DNA of 64,000 nucleotides from Mycobacterium xenopi (GTDB lineage: Bacteria > Actinomycetota > Actinomycetes > Mycobacteriales > Mycobacteriaceae), in contig NZ_AP022314.1 of the NCBI RefSeq assembly GCF_009936235.1, positions 930,001 through 994,000 on the forward strand, given 5' to 3'. Position 1 is the stretch's first letter. Every line of letters begins with the position of its first letter. Below, in pieces: positions 44,666-52,992 of the stretch. Below the pieces are notes generated by a model, which saw only the letters and a program-made list of their open reading frames with translations, did no database searches and was not told where the DNA came from. A program made the position numbers and the translations under genes.

Positions 44666-45970
44666 ATGAGCACTACAGAAACCTCCGCGAAATCGGACGC
44701 CGACACCGCGGCGATCGAGGGCCGGATCACCGACGAAGACATTGCGCGGGCGAAGGCGCAGATCGGCATCCCGGTCAACCAGCGTGATGAGGCGTGGAAC
44801 AAACTGCCGAGCGCTGATGCGATAAGCCATTTCGCTTTTGGCTGCGGTGACGACAATCCGCTGTTTCATGATCCTGAATACGGTGCGAAAACCCGCTGGC
44901 ACGGCCAGATCGCGCCGCCGACGTTTCTGATCAGCACCGGTCTAGACCAGACGCCGAAATTCACTGACCCGCAACGCAAGAAGCTGTTCCGTGGCCTCTT
45001 CCGTGGCACAGGCAAGTACTACGCCGGGGTGAAATGGACTTGGTATCAGCCGGTGTATGCAGGACGGCCTGTGCTGTGCGAGACCTACACACTCGATGTG
45101 CAGGTCAAGGAGAGTCAATTCGCTGGCGGGCGTTCGGTCAAGGAGACATACCGCTACCTGTATGTCGACGCCAACGGCACTCCGATCGCGACGCGCGACG
45201 AGTCCTACATCAGCGCCGAACGCCACGGCTCGAAGCGGTCGGGCAAGTACTCGCACATCGAACGAAAACATTGGACGCCGGAAGAACTTGCCGAGGTCGA
45301 CGCGGTCTATGATGCCGAGGTTCGTCGCGGCGCCGAACCGAACTGGTGGGAGGACGTAAAGATCGGCGACGAACTGACCCCGGTGATGAAGGGTCCGCTT
45401 ACGGTCGTCGATATCATCAGTATGCATATGGGTTGGGGCTGGGGCGGTTACGGTGTCGGCCCGCTCAAGTACGCTCACAAACTGCGTCAGCGCATGCCGG
45501 CGTTTTATACGCCCGACGAGTACGGTGTACCCGACGTGGTGCAACGGCTGCACTGGGATGCCGCGCGGGCGAAGGAGCTAGGCATTCCAGCCCCCTACGA
45601 CTATGGACAGATGCGGGCTGCCTGGGTCAGTCATCTACTGACCAATTGGATCGGCGACGACGGATGGCTGGCCGAGATGGAGTTGCAGCTTCGAGGTTTC
45701 AACTACCACGGCGACGTCCACAAGTGCACCGGTGTGGTGACCGACAAAGGGTCTGGCCCAAGCGAACCGGTGACAATTGAGGTAGCCGCGACTAATCAAC
45801 GCGATGAGACGACCACCAAGGGCACGGCCAAGGTATTGCTGCCGTCAAAGCAGACGGGGGCCGTGGCACTGCCGGTGCCCGACGAGGAGTTGAGACGCCG
45901 AGGGGCGCAGCTTGTCTCACGGATCGCGGGACGTGTCGGAGAGGAACTACGCCGGTTGCACGGAGAATGA
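44666..45970 (+). CDS. Double hot-dog MaoC/FAS1-type dehydratase
   Basis: A 434-residue protein with two hot-dog units. The N-terminal one matches FAS1-type dehydratase domains (HFAFGCGDDNPLFHDPEYGA, then IAPPTFLISTGLDQ); the C-terminal one (about 230-400) carries VVDIISMHMGWGWGGYGVGP. It follows a GGAGGA-like ribosome site. It should hydrate or dehydrate a bulky acyl-CoA. The GDDNPLF Asp may be catalytic, with a His-containing NPLFHD; this resembles other large Actinobacteria hydratases in steroid and terpenoid breakdown. It is in the same operon as the SDR and FadE. Confidence 0.84.
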   Translation: MSTTETSAKSDADTAAIEGRITDEDIARAKAQIGIPVNQRDEAWNKLPSADAISHFAFGCGDDNPLFHDPEYGAKTRWHGQIAPPTFLISTGLDQTPKFTDPQRKKLFRGLFRGTGKYYAGVKWTWYQPVYAGRPVLCETYTLDVQVKESQFAGGRSVKETYRYLYVDANGTPIATRDESYISAERHGSKRSGKYSHIERKHWTPEELAEVDAVYDAEVRRGAEPNWWEDVKIGDELTPVMKGPLTVVDIISMHMGWGWGGYGVGPLKYAHKLRQRMPAFYTPDEYGVPDVVQRLHWDAARAKELGIPAPYDYGQMRAAWVSHLLTNWIGDDGWLAEMELQLRGFNYHGDVHKCTGVVTDKGSGPSEPVTIEVAATNQRDETTTKGTAKVLLPSKQTGAVALPVPDEELRRRGAQLVSRIAGRVGEELRRLHGE

Positions 45971-45986
45971 GGATACCATCAAGCGG

Positions 45987-47120
45987 TTGGTTTTCGAGCC
46001 CGAGCACGAGCAACTGCGGCAGACTGCACGGCAGTATATTGAGCGCGAGGTGGCGCCGAACGCCGAGAAATGGGAACGCGAGCGGATCGTCGATCGTTCG
46101 GCGTACGTGGCAGCCGGTAAGTACGGCCTGATCGGATTCAACATGCCCGAGCGTTACGGCGGTGGCGGATCGGACGACTTTCGATTCAATGCCGTCATCA
46201 ATGAGGAACTCGCGAAATGGGGATCGGTCGCCCCGGCGCTGAGCCTGCAGAACGACGTCGTCGGCCCCTACTTCAAAACGCTGGCCACCGACGAACAGAA
46301 GGAGCGTTGGCTGCCCGGCATCATCACTGGGGAGACCATCGTCGCGATCGCGATGACGGAGCCCGGTGCGGGCAGCGACCTGGCCGGTATCCGAACCTCG
46401 GCTGTACGCGATGGCGACGACTGGATCATCAATGGCTCCAAGACCTTTATCTCCTCCGGGATCAACTGCGATCTCGTCGTTGTGGTGGCGCGCACCGACC
46501 CGGAGGCCGGACATAAGGGCTTCACGCTGCTGGTTGTCGAGCGGGGGACGAAAGGCTTCACCCGCGGGCGCAAGCTCGACAAAATGGGTCTGCACTCCCA
46601 GGACACCGCCGAACTGCACTTCGAGAATGTTCGCGTCCCGGCGTCCAACGTGCTTGGGCAGGAGGGGCGCGGCTTCTACCACTTGATGCACAACCTGCCC
46701 TCCGAACGGTTATCCATCGCCATTTCCGCGATCGCCGGGGCCCGCGAAACCTGGCGCCAAACTCTGCAGTACGCGAAGGACCGCAAAGCTTTCGGTCAAC
46801 CGATCGGAACGTTTCAGCACAACCGCTTCCTGCTCGCGGAGATGGACACCGAACTCGAGATCGGCGAGCAATACATCGACCGGTGTCTTCAAGCTGTGGT
46901 CGACGGCGAGTTGACCGCGGTGGAGGCGGCCAAGGCGAAATGGTGGTGCACGGAGCTGGCCAAGAAGGTCATCGACGGTTGTGTGCAGCTGCACGGCGGC
47001 TATGGCTATATGAACGAATACCGTGTCGCCCGCGACTACGTCGACTCCCGCATCTACACGATCTTCGGCGGCACCACCGAAATCATGAAGGACATCATCG
47101 GCCGCGATTTGGGCTTGTAG
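45987..47120 (+). CDS. Acyl-CoA dehydrogenase (FadE), uncertain start
   Basis: About 377 residues. It has the acyl-CoA dehydrogenase motifs AIAMTEPGAGSDLAGIRT, NGSKTFISSGINCD, KAFGQPIGTFQHNR and IYTIFGGTTEIMKDIIGRDL, the latter two typical of medium- or long-chain type enzymes. Start is unclear: homologue-like sequence begins KRLVFEPEHEQLRQTARQ, where the codon before KRL is ATC (45978) preceded by a GAGGATACC ribosome-like site, as if an ATG had mutated. The next candidate is TTG 45987; an ATG at 45912 lies 59 bases inside the preceding gene. I use TTG 45987. Confidence 0.83.
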   Translation: MVFEPEHEQLRQTARQYIEREVAPNAEKWERERIVDRSAYVAAGKYGLIGFNMPERYGGGGSDDFRFNAVINEELAKWGSVAPALSLQNDVVGPYFKTLATDEQKERWLPGIITGETIVAIAMTEPGAGSDLAGIRTSAVRDGDDWIINGSKTFISSGINCDLVVVVARTDPEAGHKGFTLLVVERGTKGFTRGRKLDKMGLHSQDTAELHFENVRVPASNVLGQEGRGFYHLMHNLPSERLSIAISAIAGARETWRQTLQYAKDRKAFGQPIGTFQHNRFLLAEMDTELEIGEQYIDRCLQAVVDGELTAVEAAKAKWWCTELAKKVIDGCVQLHGGYGYMNEYRVARDYVDSRIYTIFGGTTEIMKDIIGRDLGL

Positions 47121-47128
47121 GACGACGC

Positions 47129-47543
47129 ATGAACGGTATTTCGTGGCACCGAGACGGAGGCGTGCTGCGGATTGTGTTAGACCGACCAGACAAGCTCAAC
47201 GCGGTCAATACACCCATGCTGAAGGAGCTGAAGGCGCGGGTCAACGACGGTCACGACGAGTCAGTGCGTGTCGTGGTGCTCACCGGCGCCGGACGCGCGT
47301 TCTGTTCGGGCGGCGATCTCACCGGCGCCGACACAGACGGCGCCGTTGTCGCCGCCAACGAGATGGTGCAGGCCATTGCTGGGCTCCCTAAGCCGGTCGT
47401 GGCCGGTGTCCACGGAGCCGCCGTCGGCCTCGGTTGCTCGCTGGCGTTGGCATGTGATCTGGTGGTCGCTGCCCGGTCGGCATTCTTCCAGTTGGCCTTC
47501 ACCAAGGTCGGGCTCATGCCTGACGGCGGGGCGTCCGCCTTAG
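47129..47543 (+). pseudogene. Enoyl-CoA hydratase, 5' part, split by an IS element
   Basis: The first 137 or so residues of a crotonase: MNGISWHRDGGVLRIVLDRP, FCSGGDLTGAD (oxyanion hole) and VAGVHGAAVGLGCSLALACD, ending at MPDGGASAL. The IS1380-type element follows. The ATG at 47129 is 8 bases after the FadE stop. With one copy of CTTAG and without the element, the frame continues without a break to 49579, giving a normal crotonase of about 252 residues. Confidence 0.88.
47539..47543. repeat. Target-site duplication CTTAG, left copy
   Basis: CTTAG directly before the IS1380-type element. The right copy is at 49237-49241. Confidence 0.85.
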
Positions 47544-49236
47544 CCTAAATCCGTGGATGGTTCCGGTGATTTGATCGGCGTGTGAACAGCGAAAATGCCT
47601 TCTGAACTGGGACAATACGAGTGCTGAGGCCGCATTTGTCCATAGTCCGGGAAGGCACTTTCGATGCACTCATCGTATACGTTCACCACCGGATCGGCGG
47701 TGTTTGACGAGCAGAATCTGCTGTCGGCGGCCGGGTTGGTGCCAGTGCTGGAACTGGCTGAGCAGACCGGTCTTTCGGAATTGATCAACGAGCGCGTGGA
47801 TCTGCCGTCGACTCGGGTGAAGTCCGGCGCGGTCAACCCGGCTGGCAAGCTGACCTCGATCGTCGCCGGGATGATGTGCGGCGCGGACAGCATCGATGAT
47901 GCCAATGTGCTGCGCGCCGGCGGCACACCCCGGGTGTTCAACGAGGTATATGCCCCATCGACGTTGGGGATCTTTTTGCGCGAGTTCACCTTCGGGCATA
48001 CCAAACAACTCGCCGCAGTGGCCCGCGAGCATCTGATCGCACTGGCGGCGCGCACCCGCTGCTGGCTGGCGCCGACGAGCGGATGTTTTTGGACATCGAC
48101 TCGCTGCTGCGCCCGGTCTACGGCCACGCCAAGCAGGGCGCCTCCTTCGGTCATGCCAAGATCGCCAGCCGCGCGCTGCTGCGGCTGGGCCTGTCCCCAC
48201 AGATCACCACCATCTCCACGGCGACCGCCGCGCCGGTGATCGCCGAGGCGCAGCTACGGAGCGGCAAAGCCGCCTCCGGGCGCGGTGCCGCATACCAGCT
48301 CAAGCAGGCGATCACCACCGCGAAAGCGATCAACCCCGACGCGCCGATCCTGGTGCGCGGCGACTCAATGTTTGGCACCAAGAAAGTGATCACCACCTGC
48401 ATTCAGCGAGGCGCCGAATTCTCCCTGTCGATCAGCCGCAACAAGCGCATCAACGCCGCGATCGCCGCCATCGACGAGGCCGCCTGGACCCCGGTGCACT
48501 ACCCGGGCGCGGTCGAAGACCCCGACACCGGGGCGTTGATCTCCGATGCCCAGGTCGCCGAAACCCCCTACACCCTGCGCCTGGCCCGCGGCCGAACACT
48601 GACCGTGCGGCTGGTAGTGCGCCGGGTCAAAGACGCCCGCCACCTGGATGCGTTGTTTCCGGTGTGGCGCTATCACCCGTTTGTCACCAACTCCGCGCTG
48701 CCGGTCGACCAGGCCGATATCACCCACCGACGCCACGCCATCATCGAAACCACCTTCGCCGATTTAATCGACGGCCCACTGGCACACATCCCGTCGGGGC
48801 TGTTCGCGGCCAACTGCGCCTGGCTGGCCTGCGCGGTGATCGCCCATAACCTGCTGCGCGCCGTCGGCACCCTCGCCGGTGGCCACCATGCCGTGGCCCG
48901 CGGGGCTACCCTGCGCCGCGACCTGATCAACATCCCGGCCCGCTTCGCCGCCCCGGCCCGCAAACCAATGCTGCACCTACCCGCCCACTGGCATTGGCGA
49001 GCCAGATGGAAGGCCCTGTGGCACAACGTCATCGGTTACCCGATCGCGCAACCCCGCGCCGCCTGACCCCACCTTCCAAGCCCTGTCCGCCCCGCCATCC
49101 CAGGCCCGACCCAAGGAACCCAAAGGAAAGCTGGTACAGGCCAGCGGATCACCCACGCCCCACCGCGCCACACTCGGCCGCATCCCAAAACAACCGCGTC
49201 GACGGCAACACGAAATCACCCATCCACGGATTCAGG
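47544..49236 (+). mobile_element. IS1380-family insertion sequence
   Basis: A 1693-base element. Its left end reads CCTAAATCCGTGGATGG and its right end reverse-complements to CCTGAATCCGTGGATGG, inverted repeats with one mismatch. Both sides carry CTTAG (47539-47543 and 49237-49241), a target-site duplication. It interrupts an enoyl-CoA hydratase gene. The ends and the transposase type fit the IS1380 family. Confidence 0.9.
47664..49066 (+). pseudogene. IS1380-family transposase with one frameshift
   Basis: The first part from ATG 47664 reads MHSSYTFTTGSAVFDEQNLL to AAVAREHLIALAAR; near 48057 the frame changes, and the second part MFLDIDSLLRPVYGHAKQGA continues to the end at 49066. The DDE residues are in FLDIDSLLRP and LVRGDSMFGT, with the Glu in HAIIETTFADLID. 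About 467 residues if intact. IS1380 transposases are single-frame, so this copy cannot move unless the shift is a sequencing error. Confidence 0.85.
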
Positions 49237-49579
49237 CTTAGTTCCGGTAGCGATCGGCCGGGCGCGCGCAGCGCGGATGGCTATCCTGGCCGAAAAGATT
49301 CCAGCGGCAACAGCCTTTGAGTGGGGCATGATCTCACATGTGGTCGACGACGAGAGCTATGACACTGAGTTGGCGACGGTCGTGCAGGCCCTGGCGAGTG
49401 GGCCGACCATGTCATACGGTTGGCTCAAGCGAGCCTTAAGCGAAGCGACGCTCTCGGCACTTCCAACTGTGAGCCGCCTCGAAGTCGAGGGCCAGACGGC
49501 GCTGACTCGTACGGCCGACTTCCTGGAGGGCGTCCGGGCATTCGTCAAGCGCCGCAGCCCAAAATTCCAAGGGCGGTAA
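49237..49579 (+). pseudogene. Enoyl-CoA hydratase, 3' part, split by an IS element
   Basis: It starts with the second CTTAG copy, whose TTA-GTT frame continues VPVAIGRARAARMAILAEKI, AFEWGMISHVVDD and ends FVKRRSPKFQGR. This is the C-terminal end of the crotonase that begins at 47129. Joining the halves with a single CTTAG restores an exact reading frame. Confidence 0.88.
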
Positions 49580-49601
49580 CCTGAGTCGCCATCGGATGGC
49601 T

Positions 49602-50339
49602 CTACCGCCTCGCGTGGCAACGCTCGATAAGAATGCGCGCCAATGTTTTTGGATGACTGATCATTACGTCGTGGCACCCCGGGATGGTGATCACCTTGTG
49701 GACACCTCCGAGTGCGGCGATGCTGTTGCGCTGAGACCGGACTGACAGCGCCCGGTCGCGGGTCGTCATGACCCACGTCCGGGGGACGTCGTCGGGCAGG
49801 CCGCTGCGATCGACAGGTTCGGCTGGAATGCGGACCGATTCGGTGTAGAGCCGCGACAGCGTGAATCTTCGCTGCTCGCGCGTCATCCCGTTGCAAAACG
49901 CAAACCTTGCCGCTGCTGTCGGCACCTTCGTCGGCTTGCCCTTGGCCGCACCGCGGCGGGCGAACCAGGCCAACGGACCGGCCAGCGTGTCCACGATGGC
50001 CGAGCCCTGCGGGGGAACGAACGCGGTCACCAGGATCATTTCGCGTACTCGGGGTGAACCAAGCTTGGCCACCACGCCCGGCACCGTTACCCCGGCCATC
50101 GAATGACCGACGATGATGATATCGCCAAGTCCGGCCTCCTCGATGTCGGCGATGATGGAATCCACCCACTCGGCGATCGTGGCGGTTGCCAGGTTGCCGG
50201 GCTTGGCTCCATGACCGGGCAGATCGACAGCGAGGACCCGCAATTCCGGCACCAGCCGTCGCAGCTCGGCGACAGTAAGCTCCCAGCAGTCGGCGGCGTG
50301 TTCGCCGCCGTGGACCAAGACCAGATCAGGTAGCGACAT
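49602..50339 (-). CDS. Alpha/beta-hydrolase, EstC-like esterase
   Basis: A 245-residue alpha/beta-hydrolase of the small MES/EstC/HNL group. It has LVLVHGGEHAADCWELT, VDLPGHGAKPGN, the nucleophile in IIIVGHSMAGVTVPG and the catalytic His in IPGCHDVMISHP; the Asp is probably in TTRDRALSV. It acts on small esters or lactone-like bonds in the cytoplasm. It is divergent from the AveC-like gene with a region D operator between them, and its end faces the broken crotonase. Confidence 0.85.
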   Translation of the reverse strand: MSLPDLVLVHGGEHAADCWELTVAELRRLVPELRVLAVDLPGHGAKPGNLATATIAEWVDSIIADIEEAGLGDIIIVGHSMAGVTVPGVVAKLGSPRVREMILVTAFVPPQGSAIVDTLAGPLAWFARRGAAKGKPTKVPTAAARFAFCNGMTREQRRFTLSRLYTESVRIPAEPVDRSGLPDDVPRTWVMTTRDRALSVRSQRNSIAALGGVHKVITIPGCHDVMISHPKTLARILIERCHARR

Positions 50340-50406
50340 GGCTGTCGTACGCTCTCCAAACGTTCGGTCGCAGATGTCGACGGTTCCTGGACACCCAGCC
50401 TAAGGA

Positions 50407-50417
50407 TAACTAGGTTA
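50407..50417. promoter_or_regulatory. Region D operator, perfect palindrome, divergent
   Basis: TAAC-TAG-GTTA in the 101-base gap between the esterase (minus, ATG 50339) and the AveC-like gene (plus, GTG 50441). Confidence 0.68.
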
Positions 50418-50440
50418 AATATCTGTAGATTTATCGGGTT

Positions 50441-51382
50441 GTGATTGGCAAAGGATCCGGGTTGATCAGCCTGGCAGAAGAACAGTTGGCGCCCCCGGCC
50501 ACCGTGCAACCCACCGGGGTCTGGTTTTTCAATTGGGTGATCCCCTTCGTGGGAAGTGTCTTTATCTTGCTGGCAATCGCCGATGTGATTCGTCGGCGCC
50601 GGCTGACGTGGGGGTTCTTGTTCCTGTTCAACAGCATGGCGGTGTACTGGATGGAAACCGTCGGCGACTGGGGCCAGATGCTGTTCTATAGCCCCGCGTT
50701 TGCCCGGCACCATTTGCTGGACTGGCTGCCGATTAAGACGCCTAACGATCCGCTGTTCATGCCGTTCGCCTACGCGGTGTACTGGGGCGTGCACGCCATT
50801 TTGGTGCTCTGGCTTAGTCAATGGGTGTCGTCACGGCTGGGGTGGAGCATGCTCAAATCCATGCTTATGCTTGCCGTACCGGTCAACTACGCATGGGACT
50901 TCCTTACCGAGGGCACCGCCACCGCGGTGGGATGGTGGACCTACGATCCCGGGTTGGGGCCACTGATCGAATGGCACAACGGTGGGCGCATCACCCTGCT
51001 GTGGACCATCGGCCTGATGTGCATCTGGCCCAACCTCATCGCATACTGGGCGGGTAAACCGCCGATACGCGGGCTAAACCACTTGGAGCGCTTCTGCCGC
51101 TTGGAACGCTTCACCGTGCGCAAACGGACCGCTAGCTGGGCCGGGACGTCCATGTCCGGGACGGGTGGAGCGGCTGTTGCCACCAGGCCCGCCCGCCTCA
51201 CCAAGCAGCAGGAATTCGACAATTACCTCAACTACGATGTGGCGATCCCCCGCTGGCGATTTGAATTGCTGAGGCTGGGTGCTTGGTTCATTGGCTTCCA
51301 GGTTAGTTTCTTCGTGTTTCTTATTGTCCCGCTGGTTGCGTTGCGTGCGTTGACCGGCGCCGACAGCCCCTACATTCCGTGA
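50441..51382 (+). CDS. AveC-like spirocyclase-family membrane protein
   Basis: A 313-residue membrane protein with about six hydrophobic segments (IPFVGSVFILLAIAD, WGFLFLFNSMAVYWM, YAVYWGVHAILVLWLS, LKSMLMLAVPVNYAW, TLLWTIGLMCIWPNL and GFQVSFFVFLIVPLVAL). The ETVGDWGQMLFYSP and AWDFLTEG motifs match the AveC-like family, named after the avermectin spiroketal cyclase/hydratase. Mycobacterial members have unknown roles. The start is a GTG. It is co-directional with a small membrane protein 17 bases after its end, both behind a region D operator. Confidence 0.75.
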   Translation: MIGKGSGLISLAEEQLAPPATVQPTGVWFFNWVIPFVGSVFILLAIADVIRRRRLTWGFLFLFNSMAVYWMETVGDWGQMLFYSPAFARHHLLDWLPIKTPNDPLFMPFAYAVYWGVHAILVLWLSQWVSSRLGWSMLKSMLMLAVPVNYAWDFLTEGTATAVGWWTYDPGLGPLIEWHNGGRITLLWTIGLMCIWPNLIAYWAGKPPIRGLNHLERFCRLERFTVRKRTASWAGTSMSGTGGAAVATRPARLTKQQEFDNYLNYDVAIPRWRFELLRLGAWFIGFQVSFFVFLIVPLVALRALTGADSPYIP

Positions 51383-51398
51383 GCCGAAAGGACGTACA

Positions 51399-51584
51399 GT
51401 GAAGCGTGGCCGCGACTACAAGTGGGCAAGCATGAAGGACATGCCGGCGGAGTTCTTTCTTCCGCCAGCAACAGACGCGGCCCTGTGGGCACAAACCGCC
51501 AAGCTGGTGGCGGGATGTGTCGCATTTATTCTGATACTCGCCGTCATTGTCACACTTACCCAAGGCATCGTCATCAAAGTGTGA
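51399..51584 (+). CDS. Small single-span membrane protein
   Basis: A 61-residue protein from GTG 51399, six bases after GAAAGGA. The N-terminal 27 residues are polar and charged (MKRGRDYKWASMKDMPAEFF), then one hydrophobic helix LVAGCVAFILILAVIVTL, then a short lysine end. No known family recognised. Position suggests a partner of the AveC-like membrane protein. Confidence 0.65.
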   Translation: MKRGRDYKWASMKDMPAEFFLPPATDAALWAQTAKLVAGCVAFILILAVIVTLTQGIVIKV

Positions 51585-51692
51585 CGGCTAAGTGCGCGTC
51601 TACTAAGTGGATTCACGGTGATGCTTGTCGGGGCCAGCACCGGGTTAGCGATGTCCTAATAGAGGTCAGTCCGGGAGTAGTGGGTTGAATTG

Positions 51693-52098
51693 ATGTCGTT
51701 CGACTATAGACAGCTTTGCGACAAATGGTATCGCGAAGGCTGGTTTTCGGACCGGACGTGTATCGATGCCTTCTATTGCGAGATCCGCTGAATTTGGTTC
51801 CACCCCGGTGGTTTTCGTCACCGGCTCAGCAGTCCAGACGCTTGCGGTGGAGGAAATCCACAACCGTGCCAGGGCATTGGCTGCTGCTTTTCAACAGCTC
51901 AGCGTGTGCGCTGGCGACGTCGTGGCGGTACAGCTGCCGAATTGCGTCCAGTGCGCCGTTGGCATTTCAGGCGGTGCTTCTGTGCGGGGCAGTGCTGGTG
52001 CCGATCGTCCAAATCTATGGTGTATCGGTCAGTGCGAGCGGCGCGGCTCGTCCACTCGCGATGTGCGATCTGCTGCCGGATGGTTGACCTTAAAATGA
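51693..52098 (+). pseudogene. N-terminal remnant of an acyl-CoA ligase
   Basis: From ATG 51693 it reads MSFDYRQLCDKWYREGWFSD, typical of cyclohexanecarboxylate-type CoA ligases; later frames give GDVVAVQLPNCVQCAVG and LAFQAVLLCGAVLVPIVQIY, the next conserved parts. At least two frameshifts and a stop, and the remaining three-quarters of the gene are missing. A decayed gene. Confidence 0.7.
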
Positions 52099-52166
52099 CG
52101 TTGCTTCTGTGACTGGGCCGCGGACTCGCTAGGCCATGGCCGACAGTGTGGCAATCGGCGTTGCTG

Positions 52167-52628
52167 CTAGCAGGCCACCTTGATCACAAATGTGCCAGTC
52201 GTCCTGGCGCTCGGGTCGTTCTGTCGGAAACCGTCGGCACTGCCGCGGATGATGTAGGTCTGCCCTCTCATGGTCGCGTGTGCCTGGCCCTGGAGACCTT
52301 CCACGTAGCTGCCCGTGAACCCGCCCAGGCCGTGGATGCTGACCGACTTGGCGTTAAGGGCATCTTTATTCGACACGAGTGCGTCAACGCCCGCAGCCGC
52401 TGTGCCCGTCGCGATCGTCGTTAACGACTCGATCGATGTGCAACGCACCGTGTGCGTCTCAGGCATGTCTTTGTTGTCAATCGTCACCTGCGCCGTTCCC
52501 GGAGGCAAGGTTCCCGGCTGTGCCGGCGGCAGCGATGAGCATGCGCCGATGGCTAAGAGGGCCGAGCCGAGTGCCCACCTGGCAGCGAATCGGTTCCACA
52601 CGAGCCCACCTCGTTCATTGGAGTTCAT
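52167..52628 (-). CDS. LpqH-family lipoprotein
   Basis: A 153-residue secreted lipoprotein. It has a hydrophobic signal (ALGSALLAIGAC) with lipobox AIGAC and the lipidated Cys at about 30, then a beta-rich body with TVRCTSIESLTTIATG and TFVIKVAC. The 19-kDa antigen family (Myco_19_kDa) shows such a Cys pair and SVxIxxLGGFTGSY-like section, here SVSIHGLGGFTGSYVEGLQG. It acts at the cell envelope; its role is unknown. A GTG at codon 10 may be the true start. It stands alone, and is not part of the catabolic units. Confidence 0.85.
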   Translation of the reverse strand: MNSNERGGLVWNRFAARWALGSALLAIGACSSLPPAQPGTLPPGTAQVTIDNKDMPETHTVRCTSIESLTTIATGTAAAGVDALVSNKDALNAKSVSIHGLGGFTGSYVEGLQGQAHATMRGQTYIIRGSADGFRQNDPSARTTGTFVIKVAC

Positions 52629-52992
52629 CGGGGCATCTGTAGTACGTCCTGTACGGAAAAATGTAACCCTCTGTCGGCCGGGCCAGTGGCCGATCGCTGC
52701 ACAAGTCGGTAATTGTGCGACATGGCGGTATTCACACCCGATGCCTTAGAGGCGTATGTGCGGTGTCGATCGTCAAAGAACGCATCGCCGTGCATTCCGG
52801 CTCGCGATACCGACTTCGGGTGCGTGGGCCTCCACCGGTGAGATCCGACCGTGATTCGCAGAGTCGCCGGGCGGTCACATAGTGAGGGAATGTGATCCAG
52901 GTCTCGACACCTACTCGAACCCCTGATACTCTATGCCAAATAGTCTCACTTATGAGATGAACACCATAACTAATCTCACGTACAGGGGTGTC
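52629..52992. other. Intergenic region with a palindrome
   Basis: About 360 bases between the lipoprotein and the P450. It contains the palindrome at 52944 and likely divergent promoters. No gene is seen. Confidence 0.5.
52944..52957. promoter_or_regulatory. Palindrome TCTCA-CTTA-TGAGA before the P450 operon
   Basis: A perfect five-base inverted repeat with a four-base spacer, 35 bases before the preferred GTG of the P450. The same layout (5-4-5) as the region A operator but a different sequence. The third gene of the operon encodes a TetR protein that could bind here. Confidence 0.58.

Noticed and set aside
47664..49066. Programmed frameshift in the IS1380-type transposase
   Set aside because: The family uses one frame. 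No clear slippery heptamer was seen at about 48057.
30948..50417. KstR-type sites (cholesterol regulon)
   Set aside because: The AAC and GTT arms are three bases apart, while the KstR motif has a two-base gap. The core cholesterol ring genes are also not in the window.
50441..51382. Biosynthetic cluster for a spiroketal polyketide
   Set aside because: Apart from the AveC-like protein no polyketide synthase or other biosynthetic genes are present; neighbours are catabolic.
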